A stretch of 64,000 nucleotides of DNA, taken from Oxalicibacterium flavum (GTDB lineage: Bacteria > Pseudomonadota > Gammaproteobacteria > Burkholderiales > Burkholderiaceae_D). Both the position numbers and the translations under genes were made by a program. Each line of letters opens with the position of its first letter. Position 1 is the stretch's first letter. Positions 41,983 to 50,363 of the stretch are shown here, piece after piece. A model generated the notes under the pieces. The model had not been told where the DNA came from, searched no databases, and saw only the letters and a program-made list of their open reading frames with translations. The DNA lies in assembly GCF_014635065.1 (NCBI RefSeq), contig NZ_BMCG01000001.1, positions 124,001 through 188,000 of the forward strand, in the 5' to 3' direction.

Positions 41983-43578
41983 TCAGTATCCGGCCACCAC
42001 GCCGTTGCTGCGCGGATCGGCACCGCCTTCGAACAGGCCGTCGGCAGAACGCACGATGGCGCCCGCGTGTCCGACCATTTCGTCGTAGGCTCCGATCACA
42101 TCGACCTCATGGCCAAGCGCCTGCAGACCGGCCACGATCTCCGGCGAGAAGCGACTTTCGAGCTTGAGCGAATCCGAGCTCTGCCCCCAGGTGCGTCCCA
42201 GCAGCCAGCGCGGCGCGGTGACGGCCTGCTGCACCGGTTGCCCGAACACCGCATAACGTGTGAACACGGCCGCCTGCGTTTGCGGCTGACCGTCGCCCCC
42301 CATCGTGCCATAGACCATGGTGCGGCCATCCTTGAAGCGCGCCAGCGCCGGATTGAGCGTGTGGAACGGTTTCTTGCCCGGCAGCAGTGCATTGATGTGC
42401 GAGGCATCGAGCGAGAACGAGCAACCGCGGTTCTGCCAGTTGATGCCGGTGCGCGGCAGCACCACGCCGCTGCCGAACTCGTGATAGATGCTCTGGATGA
42501 AGGACACCGCGCGTCCTTCGTCGTCGATCACGCCCATCCAGATCGTGTCGCCCGGCCCCTTGCCCTGCCCCCATGGCAGCGCCTTGTCGAGACGAATGGC
42601 TTCCACATACGGCTTGAGGAAGGCATCCGTCAGGCATTCCTGCGGATCGATGGTCATGTGATCGGGATCGGTCACATAACGATCGCGCACGGCGAAGGCC
42701 TGCTTGGTCGCCTCCACCACCAGATGTACGTATTCGAGGCTGTCTTCCTCGTACTTGCCGATCTCCAGCCGGTCGAGAATGCCGAGGATGATCAGCGAGA
42801 TCAGTCCCTGCGTCGGCGGCGCCATGTTGTAGAGGTCGCCGAGGCTGTGTTGCAGATGCACGGGCTGCACTGTGCGTGCGCGGTAATCGTTCAGATCCTG
42901 CAGCGTGATCAGGCTGCCGACATCCGCCAGATCGCGTGCGATCTCCTGTGCCAGTTCGCCGCGATAGAAGCTGTCGAGCCCCTGTTCGACCAGTGCGCGC
43001 AGAGTCTGCCCCATGCGTTTCTGGATGAAGCGGCTGCCAGCCTGCGGCGGCTTGCCGTCGACCAGGAAGGTATCGGCAAAACCGGGCTGTCCGACCAGTT
43101 CCGGCAGCTTGACCGAGGTGCTCGCGAACTGCGACGGCGTGACCGGAATACCGGCTTCGGCATAGTGAATCGCGTCACCGAGCAGACGCGACAAGGGTAG
43201 CGAACCGCCCCACGTCGCACTGATGTCCAGCGCCTGCTGCCAGCCGCCGACGGTCCCGGCCAGCGTGTTGGCTGCCAGCGGGCCGCGCATCGGAATCGCG
43301 TCGAGCTTGCGCTGTGCATAGAAATCGATGGACGCTGCCGCAGCCGCCACACCACACGCCTCGATCGCCTGCACCGGCTTGCCGGGCTCCGACACCACCC
43401 AGAAGCCGTCGCCGCCGATGCCGTTCATGTGCGGATAGACCACCGCGATGGTCGAAGCCGCTGCCAGCATGGCCTCGATCGCATTGCCGCCTTCACGCAG
43501 CACGGACAGTGCCGCCTGGGCAGCGAGGGAATGCGGCGCCACAGCCATGCCGCGCGTGGAGTAAATCGTATTGAGCAT
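41983..43578 (-). CDS. Gamma-glutamyltransferase-family (Ntn) hydrolase
   Basis: A 531-residue protein of the GGT superfamily. The N-terminal part has RGMAVAPHSLAAQAALSVLR and NAIEAMLAAASTIAVVYPHM. The autocleavage threonine is most likely in GDTIWMGVIDDEGRAVSFIQ, followed by GVVLPRTGINWQNRG and MGGDGQPQTQAAV. No signal peptide is seen, which suggests a cytoplasmic enzyme of the YwrD type rather than classical periplasmic GGT. The ATG at 43578 follows GGAAAG. It is downstream of the OFA transporter gene (75 nt), so the imported solute may be its substrate. Confidence 0.88.
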   Translation of the reverse strand: MLNTIYSTRGMAVAPHSLAAQAALSVLREGGNAIEAMLAAASTIAVVYPHMNGIGGDGFWVVSEPGKPVQAIEACGVAAAAASIDFYAQRKLDAIPMRGPLAANTLAGTVGGWQQALDISATWGGSLPLSRLLGDAIHYAEAGIPVTPSQFASTSVKLPELVGQPGFADTFLVDGKPPQAGSRFIQKRMGQTLRALVEQGLDSFYRGELAQEIARDLADVGSLITLQDLNDYRARTVQPVHLQHSLGDLYNMAPPTQGLISLIILGILDRLEIGKYEEDSLEYVHLVVEATKQAFAVRDRYVTDPDHMTIDPQECLTDAFLKPYVEAIRLDKALPWGQGKGPGDTIWMGVIDDEGRAVSFIQSIYHEFGSGVVLPRTGINWQNRGCSFSLDASHINALLPGKKPFHTLNPALARFKDGRTMVYGTMGGDGQPQTQAAVFTRYAVFGQPVQQAVTAPRWLLGRTWGQSSDSLKLESRFSPEIVAGLQALGHEVDVIGAYDEMVGHAGAIVRSADGLFEGGADPRSNGVVAGY

Positions 43579-43653
43579 AAAACTTCTTTCCGGTTGTTGA
43601 TCGAATGGGAAGGGCAGGCCTGCACTTCCCGTCATTTCAGGAGCGCGCGCCTC

Positions 43654-44973
43654 TTACGCTTGCGCCGCGGGCATTGCCGCCGTGCCCGACGCCAGAGCCT
43701 TGGTGTCCGACAGGAAGCGACGGCGCATCGGCTTGAGGATGATGATGGCGAGGAACGCGGTCAGGAAATCCATGCAGATGACGGTGACGAACACCGGTGT
43801 CCAGGAACCGGTCGCATCATGCATCATGGCTGCCAGCGGGCCACCGAGCACCGAACCGACACCCTGTGCCATGTACAGGAAACCGTAGTTGGTGGTGGCA
43901 TGGCCGGTGCCGAAGGTATCGGTCAGGATCGACGGGAACAGCGAGAAGATCTCGCCCCAGCCGAAGAACACCACGCCCGACAGCAGCACGAACAGCACCG
44001 GGTTGTCCGAGGTCATCAGCCACAGCGTCATCGCCACGCCTTCCATGCCGAAGGCGATGAACATCGTGTTCTCGCGGCCGATGCGGTCGGACACCCAGCC
44101 GAAGAACGGACGTGTCAGGCCATTGGCGAAACGGTCGATGGTCAGCGCCAGCGGCAGCGCCGCCATGCCGAACACCATTGCGTCGTGCACGCCGAAGTCC
44201 TTGGCGAAGGCACCCATCTGCGAGATCACCATCAGGCCCGAGGTCGACATCATCGTCATCATGATGAACATCAGCCAGAACACCGGTTTCTTCAGCATCT
44301 GCTGCGGACGATAGCTGTAGGCCGACTCCGTGTTGGCACCCGACGATTTGTATTTTTCGACCAGTGTCGCCACCTCGTTCGACTTCGGACGGCGCATGCC
44401 CTGTGCAGCGAGGAAGCCGACCACGCCAAGAATCAGGCCGAAGGTCATCAACGTGCTCGGCACGCCCGAAGACTTGATGCTGGCCGAGATGGCAAACGTC
44501 GTCAGGATCGCGCCAAAGCCATAGCCCGCCGCCACCATGCCGACCGCGAAGCCGCGCTTGTCCGGAAACCACTGCACCATCAGGCCGACCACGCCGACAT
44601 AGATGATGCCGGTGCCGACGCCGCCTAGCAGGCCGTAGGTCAGATACAGTCCCCACACGCCGGACACCTGCGCCGCAAGAATCCAGCTCAGCGCAGTCAG
44701 GATCGCACCGAGCGACAGCAGCAGGCGCGGCCCGAACTTATCGACGAGGAAACCCTGGAAGGGAGAAAGAAAGGTCTGCGCCACGATCAGGATCGCAAAA
44801 GTGACCTGCACTTCCGGCAAGGTAGCACTGAGAGAAGCGGTCAGTTCGGTGGTAAACAGGGCCCATACATATTGCGGGCTGGAGATGGCCATCATGGCGA
44901 TCACCCCGAACAGGAGTTGCCACCATCTGGTCTTGCCGGACAGGCCGGGCGTTGCAGTATTGATCGTATTCAT
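43654..44973 (-). CDS. OFA-family (oxalate/formate antiporter-like) MFS transporter
   Basis: A 439-residue, 12-helix transporter. OFA features are YVWALFTTELTASLSATLPE, FLSPFQGFLVDKFGPRLLLS, GVGTGIIYVGVVGLMVQWFP and NGLTRPFFGWVSDRIGRENT. OFA members exchange or import small carboxylates. It is first of an operon with the GGT-family gene. The upstream region carries two copies of the palindrome TGACATGTCA. The substrate is unknown. Confidence 0.92.
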   Translation of the reverse strand: MNTINTATPGLSGKTRWWQLLFGVIAMMAISSPQYVWALFTTELTASLSATLPEVQVTFAILIVAQTFLSPFQGFLVDKFGPRLLLSLGAILTALSWILAAQVSGVWGLYLTYGLLGGVGTGIIYVGVVGLMVQWFPDKRGFAVGMVAAGYGFGAILTTFAISASIKSSGVPSTLMTFGLILGVVGFLAAQGMRRPKSNEVATLVEKYKSSGANTESAYSYRPQQMLKKPVFWLMFIMMTMMSTSGLMVISQMGAFAKDFGVHDAMVFGMAALPLALTIDRFANGLTRPFFGWVSDRIGRENTMFIAFGMEGVAMTLWLMTSDNPVLFVLLSGVVFFGWGEIFSLFPSILTDTFGTGHATTNYGFLYMAQGVGSVLGGPLAAMMHDATGSWTPVFVTVICMDFLTAFLAIIILKPMRRRFLSDTKALASGTAAMPAAQA

Positions 44974-45026
44974 AGTTGTCTCCGGAATAATTATGGAATC
45001 CGCCTCCTCAAAACCGCATGCCTATC

Positions 45027-45149
45027 ACTGACATGTCAGTTTTGAGCAAGTTAGACCTCATAACCGGGATTGTCAAGGTGCTTGCATCCTGCTGCTTGCG
45101 TTACTGCACGACAGCCAAGATCGGGATGAAAACCATATCTGACATGTCA
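45027..45149. promoter_or_regulatory. Two palindromic operator candidates upstream of the OFA transporter
   Basis: ACTGACATGTCAGT (45027-45040) is a perfect 14-bp palindrome; its 10-bp core TGACATGTCA recurs at 45140-45149, 111 bp away. The first lies 54 nt before the transporter start. The region 44974-45285 is AT-richer and has no gene. The binding protein is unknown; the GntR regulator at 41224 is one candidate. Confidence 0.5.
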
Positions 45150-45285
45150 CACATCAACAACAGATCAGCAAATGGCGTGCCTGCTACTTTTTGCAGCGAG
45201 CTCCCACTCAGCGCTGCCAATGCACCATTAACGGGCAATCACGCACCACGATTGCACCCTCTTCCGGCGCATCTTCGTCCACGCA

Positions 45286-45312
45286 TAAAAAATCCTCTCC
45301 GAAGAGAGGATT
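45286..45312 (-). terminator. Intrinsic terminator of aqpZ
   Basis: On the minus strand AATCCTCTC-TTCG-GAGAGGATT followed by TTTT: a 9-bp stem with a UUCG-type loop, 28 nt after the aqpZ stop. Confidence 0.85.
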
Positions 45313-45339
45313 CTTGCTGGCTGATGGATACCGCGCAGA

Positions 45340-46029
45340 CTAATTGCGCTGCTCGCCCAGCAGACGATAAATACCTGCCCCCAGCACCGCACCGACGATC
45401 GGCGCAAGCCAGAACAGCCACAGTTGCGCGACCGCCCAGTCGCCGACGAAGAGCGCCACGCCCGTGCTGCGCGCCGGATTGACCGAGGTGTTGGTAACGG
45501 GAATGGAAATCAGATGAATCAGCGTCAGCGCCAGACCGATGGCAATCGGCGCAAACCCGGCCGGCGCCCGCTTGTCGGTGGCACCAAGGATGATCAGCAG
45601 GAAGAAGGCCGTCATCACGATTTCGCACACCCATGCCGCCAGCAGCGAATAACCGCCGGGTGAATGTTCGCCGTAACCATTGGAGGCAAAACCGGCGCTG
45701 ACATCGAAGCCGGGTGCACCGCTGGCAATCACATACAGCACGCCGCCGGCCGCGATACCGCCCAGCACTTGCGCCACGATATAAGACAGCAGATGCGCCG
45801 CCGGGAATCTGCCGCCGGCCCACAGGCCGATGGACACCGCCGGGTTCAGATGGCAGCCCGAAATGTGGCCGATGGCGAAGGCCATCGTCAGCACCGTCAA
45901 GCCAAAGGCGGCCGACACGCCGAGCAGGCCGATGCCCACTTCCGGAAAGGCTGCCGCCAGCACCGCGCTGCCGCAGCCACCGAGCACCAGCCAGAAGGTT
46001 CCAAAGAATTCCGCGCCTACTTGTTTCAT
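45340..46029 (-). CDS. aqpZ: Aquaporin Z
   Basis: A 229-residue, six-helix major intrinsic protein with both NPA motifs ([13 protein letters not shown] and [14 protein letters not shown]). The selectivity-filter residues fit a water channel: Phe and His at the expected sites and Arg after the second NPA. The N-terminus is [20 protein letters not shown]. It mediates rapid water flux across the inner membrane. It is a single gene with its own terminator. Confidence 0.95.
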   Translation of the reverse strand: MKQVGAEFFGTFWLVLGGCGSAVLAAAFPEVGIGLLGVSAAFGLTVLTMAFAIGHISGCHLNPAVSIGLWAGGRFPAAHLLSYIVAQVLGGIAAGGVLYVIASGAPGFDVSAGFASNGYGEHSPGGYSLLAAWVCEIVMTAFFLLIILGATDKRAPAGFAPIAIGLALTLIHLISIPVTNTSVNPARSTGVALFVGDWAVAQLWLFWLAPIVGAVLGAGIYRLLGEQRN

Positions 46030-46336
46030 TGTTCCATGCTCCCTGAAGATGAAAAATCGGAAAGCGCGGTCCTCCCCGCGCCATGGCGGCCGATTGAATC
46101 ATATTCAGAAGAATGAAATTGCAATCAATTGAAAACACTTAGGCAGAAATAGCCGGCATGTAGGTGAATTCATTGTTAAACACATGAAAGATAGTTTGGC
46201 GCAATTTGGCGTGATGGCGGCGCGTTTCCGATAGCCCCGTCCTGCAGAGCGCAAGAAGAGCATGCCGCATCGTCAACGCGATGCTCGGGAATGAAACGCC
46301 AGAAAATGGAAGCTACGCAGCGGCGGTTTCGCCGCT
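46030..46336. other. Intergenic region between livF and aqpZ
   Basis: About 300 nt with an AT-rich half next to aqpZ (46090-46200) that probably holds its promoter. Past the livF stop a small GC stem (GCGGC/GCCGC near 46320-46335) lacks a T-run. No gene was recognised. Confidence 0.4.
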
Positions 46337-47065
46337 CTACCCTTCGCCGAGATAAGCCTGCCGCACGCGCGGATCGTCGAGCATCGTATGCGCCTCGCCG
46401 CTCATGGTGACCAGGCCGGATTCCATCACGTAGCCGCGGTGCGCGGCCTGCAGCGCGAGGCGCGCATTCTGTTCGACCAGCAGGATGGTGATGCCCTGTG
46501 CCGAAACGCTGCGGATCACCTCGAAGATCTTCTCGACCATGATGGGCGCCAGGCCCATCGACGGCTCGTCGAGCAACAACAGCCTGGGATGGCTCATCAG
46601 CGCGCGCGCCATCGCCAGCATCTGCTGTTCGCCGCCCGACAGGGTGCCGGCCATCTGCGCCGACCTCTCCTTCAGGCGCGGAAAGACGCCGAACCACTTC
46701 TCGATGTCGTCCGCGATGCCGGCCTTGTCGTTACGCGTATAGGCGCCCATCAGCAGGTTCTCGTGGATGGACATGCGCGTGAAGACGCCGCGTCCTTCCG
46801 GCACCATCGCCAGGCCGCGCTGCACGAGTTCGAACGAATGCAGACCCTTGAGCGGCTTGCCGTCGTATTCGATATGCCCGTCAACGCGGCAGTTCGGCAG
46901 CGTGCCGGTAATCGCCTTGAGCGTGGTGGTCTTGCCGGCGCCGTTGGCGCCGATCAGGGTGATCAGTTCGCCTTCCCTGACTTCGAGCGTGATGCCCTTG
47001 ACGGCCTGGATGCCGCCGTAGGCCACGCGCAGGTCATCGACCTTGAGTACGGTGCGGTTCGTCAT
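46337..47065 (-). CDS. livF: Branched-chain amino acid ABC transporter ATPase LivF
   Basis: A 242-residue ATPase: Walker A LIGANGAGKTTTLKAITG, signature LSGGEQQMLAMARAL, Walker B LLLLDEPSMGLAP and switch His replaced by Gln in LLVEQNA, as is normal in LivF. MVPEGRGVFTRMSIHENLLM is a LivF hallmark. Its start overlaps the livG stop (TGATG). It is last in the livHMGF operon. It energises uptake of branched-chain amino acids or related amides. Confidence 0.94.
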   Translation of the reverse strand: MTNRTVLKVDDLRVAYGGIQAVKGITLEVREGELITLIGANGAGKTTTLKAITGTLPNCRVDGHIEYDGKPLKGLHSFELVQRGLAMVPEGRGVFTRMSIHENLLMGAYTRNDKAGIADDIEKWFGVFPRLKERSAQMAGTLSGGEQQMLAMARALMSHPRLLLLDEPSMGLAPIMVEKIFEVIRSVSAQGITILLVEQNARLALQAAHRGYVMESGLVTMSGEAHTMLDDPRVRQAYLGEG

Positions 47066-47853
47066 CAGTGGCCGCTCCCCAGATAGGCTTCGATCACGGC
47101 CGGGTTGCTCTGCACCTCGGCCGGAATGCCTTCGGCGATCGGCTTGCCGTAATCGAGCACGGTGATGCGGTCGCACAAGCCCATCATGAGCTTGACGTCG
47201 TGCTCGATCAGCAGAATGGTCTTGCCGTCTTCCTTGATGCGCACCAGCAGTTCGCGCAGCGCGAGTTTCTCGGTCGCGTTCATGCCGGCTGCCGGTTCGT
47301 CGAGCGCGAGCAGCAGCGGATCGGTCGCCAGCGCGCGCGCAATCTCCAATCGCCGCTGATCGCCGTACGAGAGGTTGCGCGCGGTACGCGCGGCGAACGA
47401 TGCAATGCCGACGAACTCGAGCAATTCCATTGCACGCTGGCGGATCGCCGCCTCTTCCTCGCGCGCCGCCTTGTGATGGAACACCGCGCCGAACAGTCCC
47501 TGATGCGTGCGCACATGACGCCCGACCATCACGTTCTCGAGCGCGGTCATGTCGCCGAACAGGCGGATGTTCTGGAAGGTGCGCGCGATGCCGGCCTTGG
47601 CAACCTCGTGCGGCGCCGACGGCGAATACGGCTTGCCGTCCAGGTGGAAGCTGCCGCTGTCCGGCTGGTACAAGCCGGTGATGACATTGAAGAAGGTGGT
47701 CTTGCCGGCGCCGTTCGGGCCGATCAGGCCGTAGATCTGTCCGCGCCGGATGCGTACGTTGACGTCCGACAGCGCCTGCAGTCCGCCGAAGCGTTTGCTG
47801 ACGCCGGCGATCTCGAGCAGGATGTCGTCGCTGGCTGTTTGCATCATGCCCAT
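47065..47853 (-). CDS. livG: Branched-chain amino acid ABC transporter ATPase LivG
   Basis: A 262-residue ATPase: LIGPNGAGKTTFFNVITGLY, signature LSYGDQRRLEIARALA (the LivG variant), Walker B LLALDEPAAGMNATE and LLIEHDVKLMMGLCDRITVL. The ATG at 47853 gives a 2-nt gap from the livM stop; ATGs at 47847 and 47844 are alternatives. It forms a heterodimer with LivF. Confidence 0.94.
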   Translation of the reverse strand: MGMMQTASDDILLEIAGVSKRFGGLQALSDVNVRIRRGQIYGLIGPNGAGKTTFFNVITGLYQPDSGSFHLDGKPYSPSAPHEVAKAGIARTFQNIRLFGDMTALENVMVGRHVRTHQGLFGAVFHHKAAREEEAAIRQRAMELLEFVGIASFAARTARNLSYGDQRRLEIARALATDPLLLALDEPAAGMNATEKLALRELLVRIKEDGKTILLIEHDVKLMMGLCDRITVLDYGKPIAEGIPAEVQSNPAVIEAYLGSGH

Positions 47854-47855
47854 GT

Positions 47856-49064
47856 CTATACCGCCACCACGTCGGTGGATTTCTTGCCGGCCTCGCCGTC
47901 GGCGGTCGGCCGGTCTTCGCTGCGCGGCGCCGGCCACAGGCCGGACGGACGCGTCAGCATGATCAATACCATCGCCAGGCCGTAGAGCAGTTGCCGCAAC
48001 ACCTCGGCATCAACGATCACGTGGCCGAACAGCGTGCGCTGCAGCGGCTCCACGCCGTGCCGCAGCACTTCTGGCAGCGCCGCCAGCAGCAGGCCGCCGA
48101 GCACCACGCCCGGAATGTGGCCCATGCCGCCCAGCACCACCATCGCCAGCACCGCGATCGATTCCGTCAGCGAGAACGATTCGGGCGAGACGAAGCCCTG
48201 GAAGGACGCGAACATCGATCCCGCCACGCCGCCGAAGGACGCGCCCATCGCGAACGCCAGCAGCTTGACGTTGCGCGTGTTGATGCCCATCGCCTTGGCC
48301 GCGATCTCGTCCTCGCGAATCGCGACGAAGGCACGCCCAAGGCGCGAGTTCTGCAACCGCACCGAGATGAAAATGATGGCAATGCACAGCAGCAGGAACA
48401 GGAAGTAATGCGCGTTGACCGACGGCATCGCATAGCTGCCGATCATCACGTGGCCGCCCGATTCGCCCGCCAGCGAGACGCCGAACACGCGGATCGGATC
48501 GATCATGTTGATGCCCTGCGGACCGTTGGTGATGTTGACCGGGCCGTTGAGGTTGTTCATGAAGATGCGGATGATCTCGCCGAAGCCGAGCGTGACGATC
48601 GCCAGATAATCGCCGCGCAGCTTCAACGTCGGCGCGCCGAGCAGCGCACCGAAGATGCCGGCCACCAGCGCCGCGATCGGCACGATGATCCAAAGCGACA
48701 GGTGGATGCCGTCCTGCGCGATCTCCGGCCCGAACAATGCGATCAATGATTCGCCAATCACCGGATACTGGTTGACGAAGGATTCGAGCACCACCGCGAA
48801 CTGCGGCGAAGCCAGCAACGCCGTCAGGTAGGCGCCGATCGCATAGAAGGCGATGTAGCCGAGATCGAGCAGCCCGGCAAAGCCGACCACCACGTTCAGG
48901 CCGAGCGCCAGCATGATGTAGAGCAGCGCCAGGTCGAGGATGCGCACCCACGAATTGCCGAAGTGCTGGGCCACGAACGGGAACACGAGCGCGACGACCA
49001 GCAGCGCGATCAGGCTGCCGTAGGCCTTGCGCGGATTGGCGGCGGTGTCGAAGTAGTTGGCCAT
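47856..49064 (-). CDS. livM: Branched-chain amino acid ABC transporter permease LivM
   Basis: A 402-residue permease with about ten hydrophobic segments: LYIMLALGLNVVVGFAGLLD, LGYIAFYAIGAYLTALLASP and the coupling region LRGDYLAIVTLGFGEIIRIF are typical LivM. The C-terminal hydrophilic tail (about 375-402) is longer than needed and lacks motifs. It is second in the operon, 19 nt after livH. Confidence 0.94.
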   Translation of the reverse strand: MANYFDTAANPRKAYGSLIALLVVALVFPFVAQHFGNSWVRILDLALLYIMLALGLNVVVGFAGLLDLGYIAFYAIGAYLTALLASPQFAVVLESFVNQYPVIGESLIALFGPEIAQDGIHLSLWIIVPIAALVAGIFGALLGAPTLKLRGDYLAIVTLGFGEIIRIFMNNLNGPVNITNGPQGINMIDPIRVFGVSLAGESGGHVMIGSYAMPSVNAHYFLFLLLCIAIIFISVRLQNSRLGRAFVAIREDEIAAKAMGINTRNVKLLAFAMGASFGGVAGSMFASFQGFVSPESFSLTESIAVLAMVVLGGMGHIPGVVLGGLLLAALPEVLRHGVEPLQRTLFGHVIVDAEVLRQLLYGLAMVLIMLTRPSGLWPAPRSEDRPTADGEAGKKSTDVVAV

Positions 49065-49083
49065 GCGCGTTCCTCCTGTGCCC

Positions 49084-50013
49084 CTATGCCCGATCCGGCA
49101 CGCGTTCGCCCATGATGCCGGACGGCCGCAGCGTCAGCACGATGATCAGCACCACGAAGGCGAAGATGTCCTGGTAGTGGCTGCCGAGGAAGCCGCCGGT
49201 CAGGTCGCCGATGTAGCCGGCGCCCAGGCTTTCGATGATGCCGAGCAGGATGCCGCCGAGCATGGCGCCATAGATGTTGCCGATGCCGCCCAGCACCGCG
49301 GCCGAGAACGCCTTCAGGCCCGGCACGAAGCCCATCGCGAACTGCGCCGACGAATAGTTGGCGGCCCACATGACGCCGGCGATCGCGGCCAGCGTGGCAC
49401 CGATGGCAAACGTCATGACGATCACGCGGTTCGAATCGACCCCCATCAGCCCCGCCACGCGCGGATTCTCGGCAGTGGCGCGCATCGCGCGGCCGAGCTT
49501 GGTCTTCTCGATCAGCAGCGCCAGCAGTCCCATCGCCGCGGCCGCCAGCACCAGCAGCATGATCTGCGTCGGCGAGATCAGCGCACCCGCCACCTCGACC
49601 GGCTCGGACGGCATCACCTGCGGAAACGGAATCGGGCTGCGGCCCCAGATCATCATCGCGATGGTCTGCAGCAGGATGGACACACCGATGGCCGTGATCA
49701 GCGGTGCCAGGCGCGGCGCATTGCGCAGGCGGCGATAGGCGACGCGCTCGATGAAGACGTTGACGATCACGCAGACCGGGATCGCGCCGAGGATGGCGAT
49801 CACGAGCTTGACGATGCCCGGCAAGCCTGGCGCCACCGATTCCACCATGTTGAGAATCGTCAGGCCGGCCATGGCGCCGATCATCAGCACGTCGCCATGC
49901 GCGAAGTTGATCAGGTTCAGCACGCCATAGACCATGGTGTAGCCGAGCGCGACCAGCGCATACATGCTGCCGAGCACGAGGCCGTTGATGAGCTGCTGGA
50001 CGAAGATATCCAT
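49084..50013 (-). CDS. livH: Branched-chain amino acid ABC transporter permease LivH
   Basis: A 309-residue permease: QQLINGLVLGSMYALVALGY, TMVYGVLNLINFAHGDVLMI and RAMRATAENPRVAGLMGVDS are LivH hallmarks. It is first gene of livHMGF. No periplasmic binding protein gene (livK/livJ) is in the operon or window. The ATG at 50013 follows TGAGGA. A leader-peptide attenuator precedes it (50087-50203), suggesting control by branched-chain aminoacyl-tRNA supply. Confidence 0.94.
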   Translation of the reverse strand: MDIFVQQLINGLVLGSMYALVALGYTMVYGVLNLINFAHGDVLMIGAMAGLTILNMVESVAPGLPGIVKLVIAILGAIPVCVIVNVFIERVAYRRLRNAPRLAPLITAIGVSILLQTIAMMIWGRSPIPFPQVMPSEPVEVAGALISPTQIMLLVLAAAAMGLLALLIEKTKLGRAMRATAENPRVAGLMGVDSNRVIVMTFAIGATLAAIAGVMWAANYSSAQFAMGFVPGLKAFSAAVLGGIGNIYGAMLGGILLGIIESLGAGYIGDLTGGFLGSHYQDIFAFVVLIIVLTLRPSGIMGERVPDRA

Positions 50014-50086
50014 GGTTCGTTTTCCTCAGGGATCGTTCCCGATGCGGAACCGGACCTGCGTTCTCGCAATATCCGTTCCACCCAAC

Positions 50087-50119
50087 AAAAACGGCACCCT
50101 GACGTTGATCAAGGTGCCG
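50087..50119 (-). terminator. Attenuator terminator in the liv leader
   Basis: On the minus strand CGGCACC (50119-50113) pairs with GGTGCCG (50098-50092), followed by TTTTT (50091-50087). It is 15 nt after the leader-peptide stop and 74 nt before livH. An alternative pairing of CGGCA (50119-50115) with TGCCG (50159-50155), inside the leader ORF, would prevent it. Confidence 0.65.
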
Positions 50120-50134
50120 CTGGCAATGAAACCG

Positions 50135-50203
50135 CTACACGCCGAAACCCGTGACGGCAACGGTGGTCGCGTCGATCCCGATTGCGATTCGGATTGTCCT
50201 CAT
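50135..50203 (-). CDS. Putative branched-chain amino acid leader peptide (liv leader)
   Basis: A 22-codon ORF: MRTIRIAIGIDATTV continuing AVTGFGV. Four Ile (positions 4, 6, 8, 10), three Val (15, 17, 22) and three further Thr make up half of it. It lies between a TATAAT promoter element and an intrinsic terminator ahead of livH. This is the layout of ilv-type attenuation peptides, where stalled ribosomes at Ile/Val codons favour read-through. The ribosome site (GAAGAGAC) is moderate. It has no function other than regulation if correct. Confidence 0.6.
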   Translation of the reverse strand: MRTIRIAIGIDATTVAVTGFGV

Positions 50204-50258
50204 GCCGGGTCTCTTCATTCTTGTCGTCTGGCGGTGATGGCGGTTGAAAGTGGCCCGG

Positions 50259-50264
50259 ATTATA
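50259..50264 (-). promoter_or_regulatory. Promoter -10 element of the liv operon
   Basis: A perfect TATAAT on the minus strand. The expected start point is near 50252, giving about 50 nt before the leader peptide. The -35 is poor (TTAGCG at 50285-50290 with 20 nt spacing). Confidence 0.5.
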
Positions 50265-50363
50265 CCCAGGCATCCCATGGGCGTCGCTAACTTGTCCGCA
50301 TATGCTTATGCGCAGCGGATCGTGGAGTTCGACGATGCGCCCGCCTGAACGTTCCCGTCAGGT

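Noticed and set aside
46310-46336. A terminator after livF
   Set aside because: The GC stem near the stop codon lacks a T-run on the minus strand and is too weak to call.
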